NCBI GenBank assembly: GCA_965116195.1
Contig: OZ220491.1
Coordinates: forward strand, 1,922,001-1,986,000
Source: Aldehydirespirator sp965116195
Lineage (GTDB): Bacteria > Actinomycetota > Acidimicrobiia > Acidimicrobiales > Aldehydirespiratoraceae
Direction: 5' to 3'
Length of the DNA: 64,000 nt
Shown here piece after piece: positions 16,481-25,344 of the stretch. A model generated the notes under the pieces. It was not told the DNA's origin. It made no database searches and saw nothing but the letters and a program-made list of their open reading frames with translations. The translations under genes were made by a program, and so were the position numbers. Position 1 is the first letter of the stretch; each line of letters opens with the position of its first letter.

Positions 16481-17359
16481 ATGGCCGTTTCCGCGACGAC
16501 ACCGACCACGAAGTCGGCGACGGCGCTTGATGACACCAACCCGATCGCAGGTCAGATGCAGGTTCCCGAACCCAGGCAATTGCGGTGGTGGCGCGAGATC
16601 ATGTTCGTGGGCGCGTTCTATGGTGTCTACACGTTGGTGCGCAACCAGTTCGGATCCGCGTTGGGTTCCGCAGTCAAAGAGACGGCTGTCAACAATGCCA
16701 CCGACATCATCGCCCTTGAGCGTGCCCTGCACCTGTTCGGCGAGAAGGGCATACAGGATCTGTTCATCGAGTGGGACACCTTCATACGTTTCTGGAACAT
16801 CTTCTACGGGTTCTGTCACTTCGGGGTGACCATCGGCGTGATGTTGTTCCTGTTCAGATGTCATCCGGCCCGTTACGGGTTGCAGCGGACGATCCTGGCT
16901 ATGACCACTGCGTTGGCCTTGGTGGGCTTTGCGGTCTATCCGCTGATGCCGCCACGACTGCTGGGTAACTGCGGCCAGTACGGTGCCTGCGACAGCAACT
17001 ACTCATACGTTGACACTCTGGTTGATCCCGGTGGGTTCTGGTCTTTCAACTCCAGCACCATGATGGACATCTCAAATCAGTACGCCGCCATGCCCAGCCT
17101 GCACATCGCCTGGGCATTGTGGTGCATGTTTGCCGCGGTTCCCGTGCTGCGTCGAACCTGGACACGGCTGCTGCTTTTGGTTTATCCATGGCTTACACTG
17201 TTTGCAGTGATGGTTACCGCAAACCACTACTGGCTGGATGCCGTTGGTGCTCTGGTGGTGTTGGGTGTGGCTTACCCGTTGGGCATCTGGTTGACTCCCA
17301 AACTTCCGGCTTGGATCGCGCCCCGCCCGGCAATCATCACATCAACTGCGACATCCTGA
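16481..17359 (+). CDS. PAP2-superfamily membrane phosphatase
   Basis: The 292-aa protein has about six hydrophobic segments. The phosphatase signature of the PAP2_3 (Aur1-like) group is visible as YAAMPSLHIAWALW and ANHYWLDAVGAL, supplying the two catalytic His residues. Substrates in this group are lipid phosphates or inositol phospholipids. ATG 16481 is preferred over GTG 16478 because of its spacing to TAGCGT. Its last codons are duplicated downstream together with the dxs head, indicating that the two genes were originally adjacent and coupled. Confidence 0.85.
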   Translation: MAVSATTPTTKSATALDDTNPIAGQMQVPEPRQLRWWREIMFVGAFYGVYTLVRNQFGSALGSAVKETAVNNATDIIALERALHLFGEKGIQDLFIEWDTFIRFWNIFYGFCHFGVTIGVMLFLFRCHPARYGLQRTILAMTTALALVGFAVYPLMPPRLLGNCGQYGACDSNYSYVDTLVDPGGFWSFNSSTMMDISNQYAAMPSLHIAWALWCMFAAVPVLRRTWTRLLLLVYPWLTLFAVMVTANHYWLDAVGALVVLGVAYPLGIWLTPKLPAWIAPRPAIITSTATS

Positions 17360-17500
17360 CATCGTGCGGCTCGAAGCAATCACCAGTCCCGACCCGACTG
17401 CAACTTCTTGACATCGTGCGACTCGAAACAATCACCAATCCCGACTCAACCGCAACTTCTTGACATCGTGCGACTCCAGGCAATCACCAATCCCGACGAC
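17340..17500 (+). repeat. Three 52-bp copies of the PAP2-tail/dxs-head junction
   Basis: Each unit joins an STATS-stop tail to a VRL(E/Q)AITNPD head. GTG codons lie at 17364, 17416 and 17468. The first two copies are 15-codon ORFs ending at TGA 17409-17411 and 17461-17463. The third GTG leads into dxs. Confidence 0.85.
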
Positions 17501-19336
17501 CTGCGTGGCCGTTCCCACGAAGAGCTCGACGATCTCTGCAAGCAGATCCGATCACGGATCATCGAGGCGGTCACAGCCAACGGCGGACATCTCGGCTCCA
17601 ACCTCGGCTGTGTGGAACTCACCGTCGCGGTGCATCGTGTCTTCCGCTCGCCCCATGACGTGATCCTTTGGGACACCGGTCATCAGGCCTACGTACACAA
17701 GATGCTGACCGGCAGGGTTGCCGACTTCGACACGTTGCGCATGGCCGGTGGGCTTTCGGGATACCCGTCACGTGCTGAGTCCGTGCATGACTGGATCGAG
17801 AACAGTCACGCCTCAACCGTGCTGTCCTACGCTCACGGATTGGCTACAGCCTTCAAGGCCAGCGATGCCCAACGGCGGGTCGTGGCCATCATCGGCGATG
17901 GTGCCCTCACCGGTGGCCTGGCCTTTGAGGGACTGAACAACATCGGCCACAGCGGTTGCCCGGCGCTGATAATTCTCAATGACAACGGTCGTAGCTATGC
18001 GCCCACGGTGTCCCGGCTCAGTGAGAGTCTCGTGCGCTTCCGTTCCAATCCGAAGTTGGCACACAGCCAGGACCGCCTTGAGTTGCTGGCCGAGCGCATC
18101 CCCTGGGTTGGAGAGATGATCCAGCAGGCCATGCAGATGTCCAAGGCGGCGCTACGACAACTATGGGACTCGGCTGGCTTCTTTGAGAACCTCGGCGTGC
18201 GCTACCTGGGGCCTTATGACGGGCACAATCTCCCCCGTCTAGAAAAAGCACTGGCCAACGCCACGGAATTTGATGAACCTGTGGTCGTGCATGTCCTGAC
18301 GCAGAAGGGTCGGGGTTACAAGCCCGCCGAAGACGACCAGATCAAGCACATGCACGACTCCGGAAAGGTGCGACAAGGTACTTACACCGGCAAGTTCTCC
18401 GAGACGATGCTGAAGCTGGGCGCAACCCATCCAGAGATAGTGGCGCTGACGGCGGCGATGCCCGACTCGACGGGACTGCTGCCATTCCGCGATCAGTTTC
18501 CCGACCGGTTCTTTGATGTGGGAATTGCCGAGCAGCACGCTGTGACCTCCTCGGTGGGCATGGCCATGGGAGGTCTGCGGCCGTTCCTGGCGGTGTACAG
18601 CACCTTTCTGTCTCGTGCCTTTGACCAGGCCAACATGGACTGCGGACTGCATGCGGCACCGGTGGTGTTCTGCATTGACCGCGCCGGCATCACCGGTGAC
18701 GACGGGGCCTCACACCACGGCGTGCTGGACATGGTGCTGCTTTCCAAGATTCCGGGAATGGTGGTGCTGGCGCCCTCCTCGCTGCAGGAACTTGAGCAGA
18801 TGATGTATGACGCGGTGGACATGACCAGCGGCCCGGTGGCGATTCGATGGCCGAAGACAGCCGCCAGAAACGTGAGCCGACACGAGGTCGGGTCAGGCCT
18901 GAGGGCCCGCCAGGTTCGCAGCGGTGATGGCAGTGTCTGTCTGATCGGTGTCGGCAAGTTGCTGGAAGCCTGCGAGCACGCAGCCGAGACGCTTGACGCA
19001 CATGGCATCAATGCCACCGTTTGGGATCCGCGGGCTGTCAGCCCGCTGTGCAGTGAGATGCTCTCGAACGCGGCCAGCCATGATCTGGTGGTGACCGCTG
19101 AGGACGGCCTGGTGCGAGGTGGTGTCGGCTCGGCCATACGTGACGCTCTTGGTGAGGCCGGTTCGACCGCCCGCGTGAAGGTACTCGGCGTGCCGGTGAG
19201 CTACGTGCCTCACGGCAAGCCTGACGAGCTTTTGGCCGAGTTCGGGCTTGACGCCGTGGGTATAGCCGCAGCCGTTCGCCAGCCTGACAGAGGCGCTTCC
19301 GTGGCCAGACTGCCTCTGACCAACACCGGCACATAA
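17468..19336 (+). CDS. dxs: 1-deoxy-D-xylulose-5-phosphate synthase
   Basis: A thiamine-diphosphate enzyme joining pyruvate and glyceraldehyde 3-phosphate, the entry to the MEP isoprenoid pathway. The TPP motif is GDGALTGGLAFEGLNN, with LNDN before the second half. The pyrimidine domain has DVGIAEQHAV, FLSRAFDQ and RAGITGDDGASHHG. Length (about 622 aa) is normal. The start is uncertain: GTG 17468 matches the family N-terminus, while TTG 17408 is in frame and overlaps the preceding mini-ORF stop (TTGA), adding 20 residues encoded by repeats. Confidence 0.95.
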   Translation: MRLQAITNPDDLRGRSHEELDDLCKQIRSRIIEAVTANGGHLGSNLGCVELTVAVHRVFRSPHDVILWDTGHQAYVHKMLTGRVADFDTLRMAGGLSGYPSRAESVHDWIENSHASTVLSYAHGLATAFKASDAQRRVVAIIGDGALTGGLAFEGLNNIGHSGCPALIILNDNGRSYAPTVSRLSESLVRFRSNPKLAHSQDRLELLAERIPWVGEMIQQAMQMSKAALRQLWDSAGFFENLGVRYLGPYDGHNLPRLEKALANATEFDEPVVVHVLTQKGRGYKPAEDDQIKHMHDSGKVRQGTYTGKFSETMLKLGATHPEIVALTAAMPDSTGLLPFRDQFPDRFFDVGIAEQHAVTSSVGMAMGGLRPFLAVYSTFLSRAFDQANMDCGLHAAPVVFCIDRAGITGDDGASHHGVLDMVLLSKIPGMVVLAPSSLQELEQMMYDAVDMTSGPVAIRWPKTAARNVSRHEVGSGLRARQVRSGDGSVCLIGVGKLLEACEHAAETLDAHGINATVWDPRAVSPLCSEMLSNAASHDLVVTAEDGLVRGGVGSAIRDALGEAGSTARVKVLGVPVSYVPHGKPDELLAEFGLDAVGIAAAVRQPDRGASVARLPLTNTGT

Positions 19337-19675
19337 GCCACAGCCGCAACCGCCGGATAATCCACACCAGCCTGATAAACCACCTCAGCCTGATAGTCAC
19401 AGCGTCACAGCGTCGGTTCACATGACTGTGCCTGCTGTCACCAACGCCAAGATCAGAACGGCGACGAAAACGTAATCACGCCAGTGTCACGAACACTCAA
19501 ATTGTCACAGCAGCAGACACAGAGCCGCGTCTGCTGTCACCAAAGTTCGTTCAGGGCGGCGACTTGAACGAGGTCACTCAGTCAGCGACCTGAATACAGC
19601 GCGCCAGCAGTTGTCAACGTTGCTCAGGGGGGCGACTTGGTGGCCGAACGGTACCCCCTGTGGTGACCCCGTGGT
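19337..19675. other. Intergenic region between convergent dxs and nfuA
   Basis: About 340 bp without a gene. It holds degenerate short repeats (CTGCTGTCACCAA twice; GGCGACTTG twice; CCTGATA repeats near 19370-19395) but no recognisable terminator with a T tract. Confidence 0.6.
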
Positions 19676-20323
19676 TCAGGCGTAGTAGGGGTTCTCGCCA
19701 GCTGTGTGGTCGGTGGCGTCAATCACGTCAGGCACTTCGGGGATCGCTTCCAAAATCGCCTGCTTGATGCCCTGCGTAAGTGTGGCCTGGCTCATCGCAC
19801 AGCCCTGGCAGCCACCCCCCATGGTGACCATCACCGCGCCGTCGTCACGCACCCCGACAAGTTCGGCATAACCACCATGGGAAGCCAGCGCGGGGTTGAT
19901 GCTCAACTCCAGCAACTGGCGAACCTTGGCTGCCGTGTCGCCGCTCAGTTCCAGCCGACCCATGTCGCCCAGTGGGTTGGGTCGGTTGGGATTGCGTATC
20001 ACGAGACCGCCCTGTCCCGGCAACGACGGCACATCAAGTGTCGCACCCCGCAGTCGGTCAACGCTGGATCGGGGCACGATAACCGTGAGGTCGGCAGAGT
20101 TGCTGACATGATCGTCAACTGCGGCCTCCGCCACCGGGTCCAGCGCCAGGTCGTAGCTGTACTCCACGCCGGCGGTGCCCGTGACCTCCACCCGCAGGCC
20201 GAGCGTCTCGCTGTCGTCCTCTTGGTCACGAATGCCCAAGACGACGGCACGGGCAGCCTCGGTGATGATCAACACCTCCCCGATGGCCTGTGCGGTCTCG
20301 GAGTCATCAACGGTGACAGTCAC
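19676..20323 (-). CDS. nfuA: NfuA-type iron-sulfur cluster carrier
   Basis: The C-terminal half is a NifU-like Nfu domain with the CxxC cluster motif in MGGGCQGCAMSQATL, preceded by INPALASHGGYAELVGV. The N-terminal half resembles the degenerate A-type (HesB-like) domain of NfuA, without its cysteines. It delivers assembled clusters to client proteins such as the MoaA-type radical enzymes. GTG 20323 is supported by TAGCCT 7 nt upstream. It is divergent from the crotonase gene. Confidence 0.9.
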   Translation of the reverse strand: MTVTVDDSETAQAIGEVLIITEAARAVVLGIRDQEDDSETLGLRVEVTGTAGVEYSYDLALDPVAEAAVDDHVSNSADLTVIVPRSSVDRLRGATLDVPSLPGQGGLVIRNPNRPNPLGDMGRLELSGDTAAKVRQLLELSINPALASHGGYAELVGVRDDGAVMVTMGGGCQGCAMSQATLTQGIKQAILEAIPEVPDVIDATDHTAGENPYYA

Positions 20324-20330
20324 GGTTGCG

Positions 20331-20340
20331 AGGCTACCGT
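20331..20340. promoter_or_regulatory. Overlapping divergent -10 elements (nfuA / crotonase)
   Basis: Minus-strand TAGCCT (20336-20331) ends 7 nt before GTG 20323. Plus-strand TACCGT (20335-20340) ends 6 nt before ATG 20347. They share the central TA. Confidence 0.5.
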
Positions 20341-20346
20341 TGGGTC

Positions 20347-21207
20347 ATGACATCTCTGTCAACATCAGATTCCAACCACAAGAGCAGCAACCACGAGGTT
20401 GCCCACGCCGACGTTGACGACAGTATTGACGGCGACGGTTACGACAGCATGGACGGCAATGGTGGCGACCGTGTCCACGACAATGTTGGCGGCAAACACG
20501 AGGACAGCCACTACCAGATCATCGACAATGGTGAGGGCCGTGTCGCTGTGTTGCGTCTTGACGACGGCAAGGCCAACGCCATCAACCATGGCTCACTGGC
20601 CGCCATTGACCAGGCGGTAGCAGGGGCAGAGCGTGACGCCCAGGCACTGGTGATCGCAGGCCGTGACGGCTGCTTCATTGCCGGCTTTGACCTGGGCCTC
20701 ATCAATCAGGGCCCCGACGCGGCCCGTGATCTGGTAACTGCAGGCGCTCACACCGCCATGCGTATCCACGGTGCCCGGGTTCCGGTCGTGATGGCGTGTA
20801 CGGGACACGCTCTTGCCTTCGGTGCCATCCTGTTGCTGTGCAGCGATGTGCGTGTCGGTGTGGATGCGAACGCCAAGATCGGTCTCAACGAGGTGTCAAT
20901 CGGATTGCCGGTGCCTGTTTTCGCGGTGGAGTTGGCACGTAACCGTCTCACTCCTCGCTACTTCACTGCCGCCACAACTCTGGCGACTGTTTACGCACCC
21001 GAAGATGCTGTCAAGGCCGGATTTCTGGACGAGTTGGCCGCTTCCGAATCTGTGATTGACGTGGCCATTGCCCGGGCAGGTGCGCTCGGTGATCGACTGC
21101 GACCTGTTGCGTTTGCCCGCACCCGGCGCAACACCCGACAAGCCGTCATCAACCACATACTGTCGACACTTGATGAGGATCTCTCCGACTTCGCCCTCAG
21201 CGAGTGA
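20347..21207 (+). CDS. Enoyl-CoA hydratase/isomerase (crotonase) family protein with acidic N-terminal repeats
   Basis: From about residue 58 the protein is a crotonase: VAVLRLDDGKANAIN, the oxyanion-hole segment GRDGCFIAGFDLG, GHALAFGAILLLCSDVRVG and NEVSIGLPVP with a likely catalytic Glu. It would hydrate or isomerise acyl-CoA. The first ~57 residues are Asp/Gly/His/Asn repeats (DGDGYDSMDGNGGD) not seen in the family and probably disordered. The ATG has a -10 element 6 nt before it. The partner enzymes of a beta-oxidation route are not adjacent. Confidence 0.85.
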   Translation: MTSLSTSDSNHKSSNHEVAHADVDDSIDGDGYDSMDGNGGDRVHDNVGGKHEDSHYQIIDNGEGRVAVLRLDDGKANAINHGSLAAIDQAVAGAERDAQALVIAGRDGCFIAGFDLGLINQGPDAARDLVTAGAHTAMRIHGARVPVVMACTGHALAFGAILLLCSDVRVGVDANAKIGLNEVSIGLPVPVFAVELARNRLTPRYFTAATTLATVYAPEDAVKAGFLDELAASESVIDVAIARAGALGDRLRPVAFARTRRNTRQAVINHILSTLDEDLSDFALSE

Positions 21208-21517
21208 CACTGCCCACCGCACACAGCCTCAACCTCACGCGAACTGACATCAGGCCAACACCCTCATGCAGCCAGACAACTGGCGCACACAACGACCCGA
21301 CCTCTGGCACCGTCAACACTTCTCTCCTGCCTTTGACGGATGCCGTCAGTAAACAACACACGACCTACCACACCGGCTGGCACCACCGCCACCACATTTG
21401 AGATTGCCGCGCCCACCAGAGATGCAGCATGGACGGATGCCCGTGACCCCACCACCGCCACCACACTTGAGATGTCGCCAGTAAATGCACGACCCCCAAA
21501 GACACCCCCAGCGGCTT
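21208..21517. other. Intergenic region between convergent genes
   Basis: About 310 bp with no gene. A segment CCACCGCCACCACANTTGAGAT occurs twice (near 21387 and 21458) within weakly repetitive DNA. Confidence 0.6.
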
Positions 21518-22420
21518 CTAGCGCACGAAGCGACCACAGACAGGCCAGGGATCAGGGCCTCGTTTGGCGTACAGTTCTCGGGCTCGGGCATCCTGCTCCT
21601 GCGGTGCCGCCTCCGCCGGGTCACCGACACCGCCCACCGTCTGCCAGGTGTTCCGATCGAACTGGTAGGCACCCCGGTAGCGGCCGCTGGGACTGATGGC
21701 ACGATAGTTGTCGGTTGATTCACAAAAGCGCAGCGCCTCCCAGTCGTCGGTGGCTGCGAAACCGTAGCGACTCTCCGCTATTGCCTGGTCAGCCCGATCC
21801 CAGGCCTCGGCGATCACCAGCAAGGCGCGAGCTTCCACCTCGGCTTCGGCGGTGACCTCCAGCGCTCGGCGGATCTCCTTGATCTGCGCACGGAGTGCCT
21901 CACTGCGACCCACCAACGCCAACAAGCCCGCTCCGGCACGGGACTCAAGGTCAATAAGGCGAGCCGTTGTCTCATCAAACGGTTCTGTGCTGGTGTCGAT
22001 TATCTGCATCCGTCGAGACAGTTCAGGCGGCCCCTCTGACTCCAGCAGGAAGCGCATCGCAGCATTCGGTCCGCCACTCACAAAGGTGTTGACGGCCAGC
22101 TGCCGCCACATGCCACGAAGCTCCTCTATATCGCTGGCGAGTTGGCTCAAGTCCTGCCCCAGACGCTCACGCTCCTCCAGAGCCGCCGAGAGTTCTGACT
22201 GCGAGCGTGCCAGCGACTGCTCCAACGATGCTCGCTGCTGGTCCAGATCGGAGAGCTGCCGTGTGACCGCCGCTGCTGACGGGACATCGCCCCGTAACTC
22301 GTCGGCATTCTGGGCTCGACCGGCCGAGGTCAGTCCGGCCAGCAGGGCCAGAGTCAATCCCAGCACCAACAACCAGGGCACAGGGTTCGGGTACGAACGT
22401 ATGGGAAGACGATTCTGCAT
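21518..22420 (-). CDS. Secreted Rpf/transglycosylase-like muralytic protein
   Basis: The 300-aa product has a signal peptide (SYPNPVPWLLVLGLTLALLAGLTSAGRAQ). A long coiled coil of about 170 residues follows (SDLDQQRASLEQSL ... EAEVEARALL). The C-terminal domain is resuscitation-promoting-factor-like: WEALRFCESTDNYRAISPSGRYRGAYQFDRNTW, with the Glu of CES as catalytic residue and a Cys pair (CES ... PVCG) likely bridged. Such proteins cleave peptidoglycan glycan strands during growth and division. The ATG at 22420 directly precedes the signal peptide. Confidence 0.88.
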   Translation of the reverse strand: MQNRLPIRSYPNPVPWLLVLGLTLALLAGLTSAGRAQNADELRGDVPSAAAVTRQLSDLDQQRASLEQSLARSQSELSAALEERERLGQDLSQLASDIEELRGMWRQLAVNTFVSGGPNAAMRFLLESEGPPELSRRMQIIDTSTEPFDETTARLIDLESRAGAGLLALVGRSEALRAQIKEIRRALEVTAEAEVEARALLVIAEAWDRADQAIAESRYGFAATDDWEALRFCESTDNYRAISPSGRYRGAYQFDRNTWQTVGGVGDPAEAAPQEQDARARELYAKRGPDPWPVCGRFVR

Positions 22421-22677
22421 ATCCAAGGGGATCCAACGGGCGGGGTACAACCAAAAATGCGCGGCGCGCTGACACCGTGCGATCCCCGGACTCCACCCGC
22501 AGGAACAGAGGCAGACCATACACTCAGCTTTCGATGTTGGCAATCCCGAGAGAGGAAGTTCTGGTCGTGGCTGCCTGCATCCGGGGTGAGCGAGTTGGAT
22601 CTGTCGCGTTGTGAGATCTGGATATTCCCTGGTGAGAGGCCCAAACGATCCGCTGATTACTCCATCCCATCCAGCGA

Positions 22678-22763
22678 GTGACCCAACCGCAAGATGCTGG
22701 CGAACGAGCAGGACCGTGAGCGACCCGAACCATCCTACGGTGGCGGAACCAGCAAGATCGTGA
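22678..22763 (+). repeat. Two linker ORFs repeating the hemH head
   Basis: GTG 22678 begins a 13-codon ORF (MTQPQDAGERAGP) whose TGA overlaps GTG 22716. That begins a 15-codon ORF (MSDPNHPTVAEPARS) whose TGA overlaps GTG 22760 of hemH (MNDPTHPEDGG). Both joints are GTGA. Unit spacings are 38 and 44 bp. Confidence 0.8.
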
Positions 22764-23821
22764 ACGACCCAACCCATCCGGAAGATGGCGGAGGCGGCTA
22801 CGACGCCGTGATGGTGCTGTCGTTTGGCGGGCCTGAGGCTCCGGAAGATGTCGAGCCGTTTCTGGCCAACGTCACCGCCGGCAGAGGCGTTCCGCCAGAG
22901 CGTTTGGCCGCCGTGGCCAGCCAGTACCAGCAACTTGGTGGAGCGAGTCCGCTCAACGACCAGTGCCGACGCCTGCGGGTTCTGCTGGCCGAGCGCCTCG
23001 CGGCTGCGGGTCAGGAACTGCCCGTCTACTGGGGCAACCGCAACTGGAGTCCCTATGTGGCTGACACGGTGGCCGAGATGGCAGCCGCGGGTCACCGTCG
23101 CGTGCTTGCTGTGGTTACCTCGGCCTACTCGTCTTATTCGGGGTGTCGGCAGTATCTGGAGGACATTGACGCAGCCCGCAAGACAGTTGGTATCAACGCT
23201 CCCGTTATTCACAAGGTGAGGGCCTATTTTGATCATCCCGGGTTTGTGGAGCCCTTTGCGGACTCGGTGGCACAGGCTCGAGGACAACTGCCTGCCGAGC
23301 TGCAAGACGAAGCACACCTGGTGTTCACAGCCCACTCCATCCCCGTGTCAATGGCCGCAGCCTGCGACTACGAGCAGCAGCTACAACAGACGGCTCGACT
23401 CGTGGCTACTCTGGCCGACTTTGACACGTGGACAATGGCTTGGCAGAGCCGCAGTGGCCCCCCTTCGGTGCCGTGGCTGGAACCGGACATAAACGACCAC
23501 CTCCATGAGTTGGCGGCGATGTCCAGTCCTGGTGCGCAGGCGGTGGTGTTGGCACCCATCGGTTTCGTCACCGACCATACGGAGGTGCTGTGGGATCTGG
23601 ATGTGGAGGCATCTGCCACCGCAGCCGAACTGGGCATGAGCCTCGCCCGAGCTGTGACTCCCGGAACCGTTCCAGATGATCGTTTCGTGGCGATGTGGCA
23701 TGAGTTGGTGCAGGAGCGTCTCGACCCCAGCCTCAAGCGACGAGGGTTGGGCGGTCTCGCTGTTCGTCCCGACTTCTGCCCTGATGGATGCTGCATTTCA
23801 AAGCCGCCCGCCGAGGCCTGA
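22760..23821 (+). CDS. hemH: Ferrochelatase (coproporphyrin ferrochelatase type)
   Basis: Inserts ferrous iron into a porphyrin in heme synthesis. Recognisable parts are VMVLSFGGPEAPEDV, the metal-site FTAHSIPVSM, and PIGFVTDHTEVLWDLDVEA with its conserved Glu. The C-terminus has FCPDGCC, compatible with the [2Fe-2S] cluster ligands of actinobacterial ferrochelatases, which use coproporphyrin III. GTG 22760 is chosen because the two preceding mini-ORFs are copies of this head and end on it; an in-frame ATG at 22694 would add 22 residues made of the same repeats. Confidence 0.93.
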   Translation: MNDPTHPEDGGGGYDAVMVLSFGGPEAPEDVEPFLANVTAGRGVPPERLAAVASQYQQLGGASPLNDQCRRLRVLLAERLAAAGQELPVYWGNRNWSPYVADTVAEMAAAGHRRVLAVVTSAYSSYSGCRQYLEDIDAARKTVGINAPVIHKVRAYFDHPGFVEPFADSVAQARGQLPAELQDEAHLVFTAHSIPVSMAAACDYEQQLQQTARLVATLADFDTWTMAWQSRSGPPSVPWLEPDINDHLHELAAMSSPGAQAVVLAPIGFVTDHTEVLWDLDVEASATAAELGMSLARAVTPGTVPDDRFVAMWHELVQERLDPSLKRRGLGGLAVRPDFCPDGCCISKPPAEA

Positions 23822-23963
23822 GTATCCACGATTTCTCAATTGTGGGGAGCCGTTACCACCACGTTGAGCGGGCATGAAAGCAGCATCCACACCCAGGCTG
23901 TGGATAACTGCTATAGTTGGGGATAACTGCTGGAGTATGACATCTGGGAGGGCAGCCCGAGTC

Positions 23964-24305
23964 ATGAAACCCGCCAAAGTCGCAGCCGAGGCAATCCGCT
24001 TTCGCATCAGCACAATACGTCGTGCCTATATTGACAGCGAAGCCGTAGATGTGGAGGCGATGGGTGCCGCCTCAGTGACAGCTGGCAAGCCCGAGGTGTA
24101 CGCGGCATTGCGCATTATCGCCAACGCTTGGCACCAGGCCGGCTTGGAGCAGGAGGCGCTGGCTCAACCTTGGAGTGCCAAGGCCGCTGAGGCATTCCGG
24201 AACCGCAGCGACATCATTGATGCTATTGACGTGATCGCCGTGGCAGCAGGCACATCAGGCATGTCAAACACATCAAGCCACTCCTCCAGTTCCAACGCCA
24301 CTTGA
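23964..24305 (+). CDS. Small alpha-helical protein of unknown function
   Basis: About 113 aa, predicted mostly helical (KPAKVAAEAIRFRISTIRRAYIDSEAV, YAALRIIANAWHQAGLEQEAL, IIDAIDVIAVAAG). It ends in a Ser-rich tail (SSHSSSSNAT). No family was recognised. ATG 23964 is tentative; ATG 23938 is in frame too. Upstream the segment GGATAACTGCT is duplicated (near 23907 and 23924) around TATAGT, a possible promoter. The last codons are repeated many times downstream. Confidence 0.5.
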   Translation: MKPAKVAAEAIRFRISTIRRAYIDSEAVDVEAMGAASVTAGKPEVYAALRIIANAWHQAGLEQEALAQPWSAKAAEAFRNRSDIIDAIDVIAVAAGTSGMSNTSSHSSSSNAT

Positions 24306-24480
24306 CCTTCTGGCGCAGGTGCCACTTGATCCTCCAACTCCACTTGACCCTTGAGCGCAAACGCCGCTTGACCCGCCAGTGCAATTTGACCCTCCAGCGC
24401 AACGCCACTTGATTCTCCACCAGCACCACTTGACCCTGTAGCGCAAACGCCACTCGATCCTTCAGCGCGATTGCGATTTG
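24290..24480 (+). repeat. Repeats of the preceding gene's 3' end and linker ORF chain
   Basis: The tail AACGCCACTTGACC recurs in varied form about eight times. TTG 24302 overlaps the gene's stop (TTGA) and opens a 36-codon ORF ending QRNAT-stop at 24412 (the gene ends SNAT-stop). Its stop overlaps TTG 24409 of a 10-codon ORF ending TAG at 24441. Confidence 0.75.
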
Positions 24481-24507
24481 ACCAGCTTGTAGCATCTGCC
24501 CTTCATA

Positions 24508-24513
24508 TACCGT
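24508..24513 (+). promoter_or_regulatory. -10 element TACCGT of fpg
   Basis: TACCGT ends 6 nt before ATG 24520. Confidence 0.5.
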
Positions 24514-24519
24514 GGGCAG

Positions 24520-25344
24520 ATGCCCGAGTTGCCTGAGGTCGAGACCATTCGAGTGCAGCTCGAACCCCGGCTCTCGGGGCGTGTGATTACCGGGAGCGGC
24601 TCTCATCCCAGTGCCAAGTTCGCCAGTGCTGTCGAAGCGGTGGGATGTGAGATCCGAACAGTGCGGCGCAGAGGCAAGTACTTGATCGTTGGCCTTGACG
24701 ACGAGAGTTCCGCTAGTCCCAGCGGCTCGGAACTCGTGATCCATCTGGGTATGACAGGCCGACTGGCTGTGGCTTCGGCTGTTGATCTCGGCCACCCGCA
24801 CCTGCGAGCCTGGTGGAGCCTTGATGACGGTTCAGTGTTCACCATGCATGATGTCCGCCGCTTCGGACGTGTCAATGTGGTGTCGGCAGGGTGCTATGAC
24901 ACCATCGCCACCCTCAGTCGGCTTGGCCCCGAGCCGTTCAGTGAGGAGTTTGATGGTGACAGTCTGTGGCGTTCGCTGCGCTCCAGTCGGCGCTGTATCA
25001 AGACGCAGTTGCTGTCACAGTTACCGGTGGCCGGGGTGGGCAACATCTATGCCGATGAGTCTCTCTGGTTGGCTCGCATCAATCCAGCAGCGCGGCGACT
25101 GTCACGTGCCCGTGCCGATGTGTTGGCCGAGTCCATCCGTACCGCCTTGGCCACGGGCCTTCGCAACCGCGGCACCACACTGCGCGATTACGTAACCGTC
25201 GAAGGAGCGCGCGGCACAAACCAGCATCACCTGCACTGCTACGGACGCGCCGGAGAACCCTGCGAACGCTGCGGCACCGAACTAAGACGCCGTGTGTTGG
25301 ACGCCCGCGGCACCACCTGGTGCCCCCAATGCCAACGCCACTAG
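24520..25344 (+). CDS. mutM: Formamidopyrimidine-DNA glycosylase Fpg/MutM
   Basis: A base-excision repair glycosylase/AP lyase removing oxidised purines. The processed N-terminus PELPEVETI supplies the catalytic Pro and Glu; the helix-2-turn-helix region has VAGVGNIYADESLW. The C-terminal zinc finger is complete (CERCGTEL ... TTWCPQC, four Cys). Length (274 aa) is typical. A -10 element 6 nt before the ATG indicates a leaderless transcript. Confidence 0.96.
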   Translation: MPELPEVETIRVQLEPRLSGRVITGSGSHPSAKFASAVEAVGCEIRTVRRRGKYLIVGLDDESSASPSGSELVIHLGMTGRLAVASAVDLGHPHLRAWWSLDDGSVFTMHDVRRFGRVNVVSAGCYDTIATLSRLGPEPFSEEFDGDSLWRSLRSSRRCIKTQLLSQLPVAGVGNIYADESLWLARINPAARRLSRARADVLAESIRTALATGLRNRGTTLRDYVTVEGARGTNQHHLHCYGRAGEPCERCGTELRRRVLDARGTTWCPQCQRH

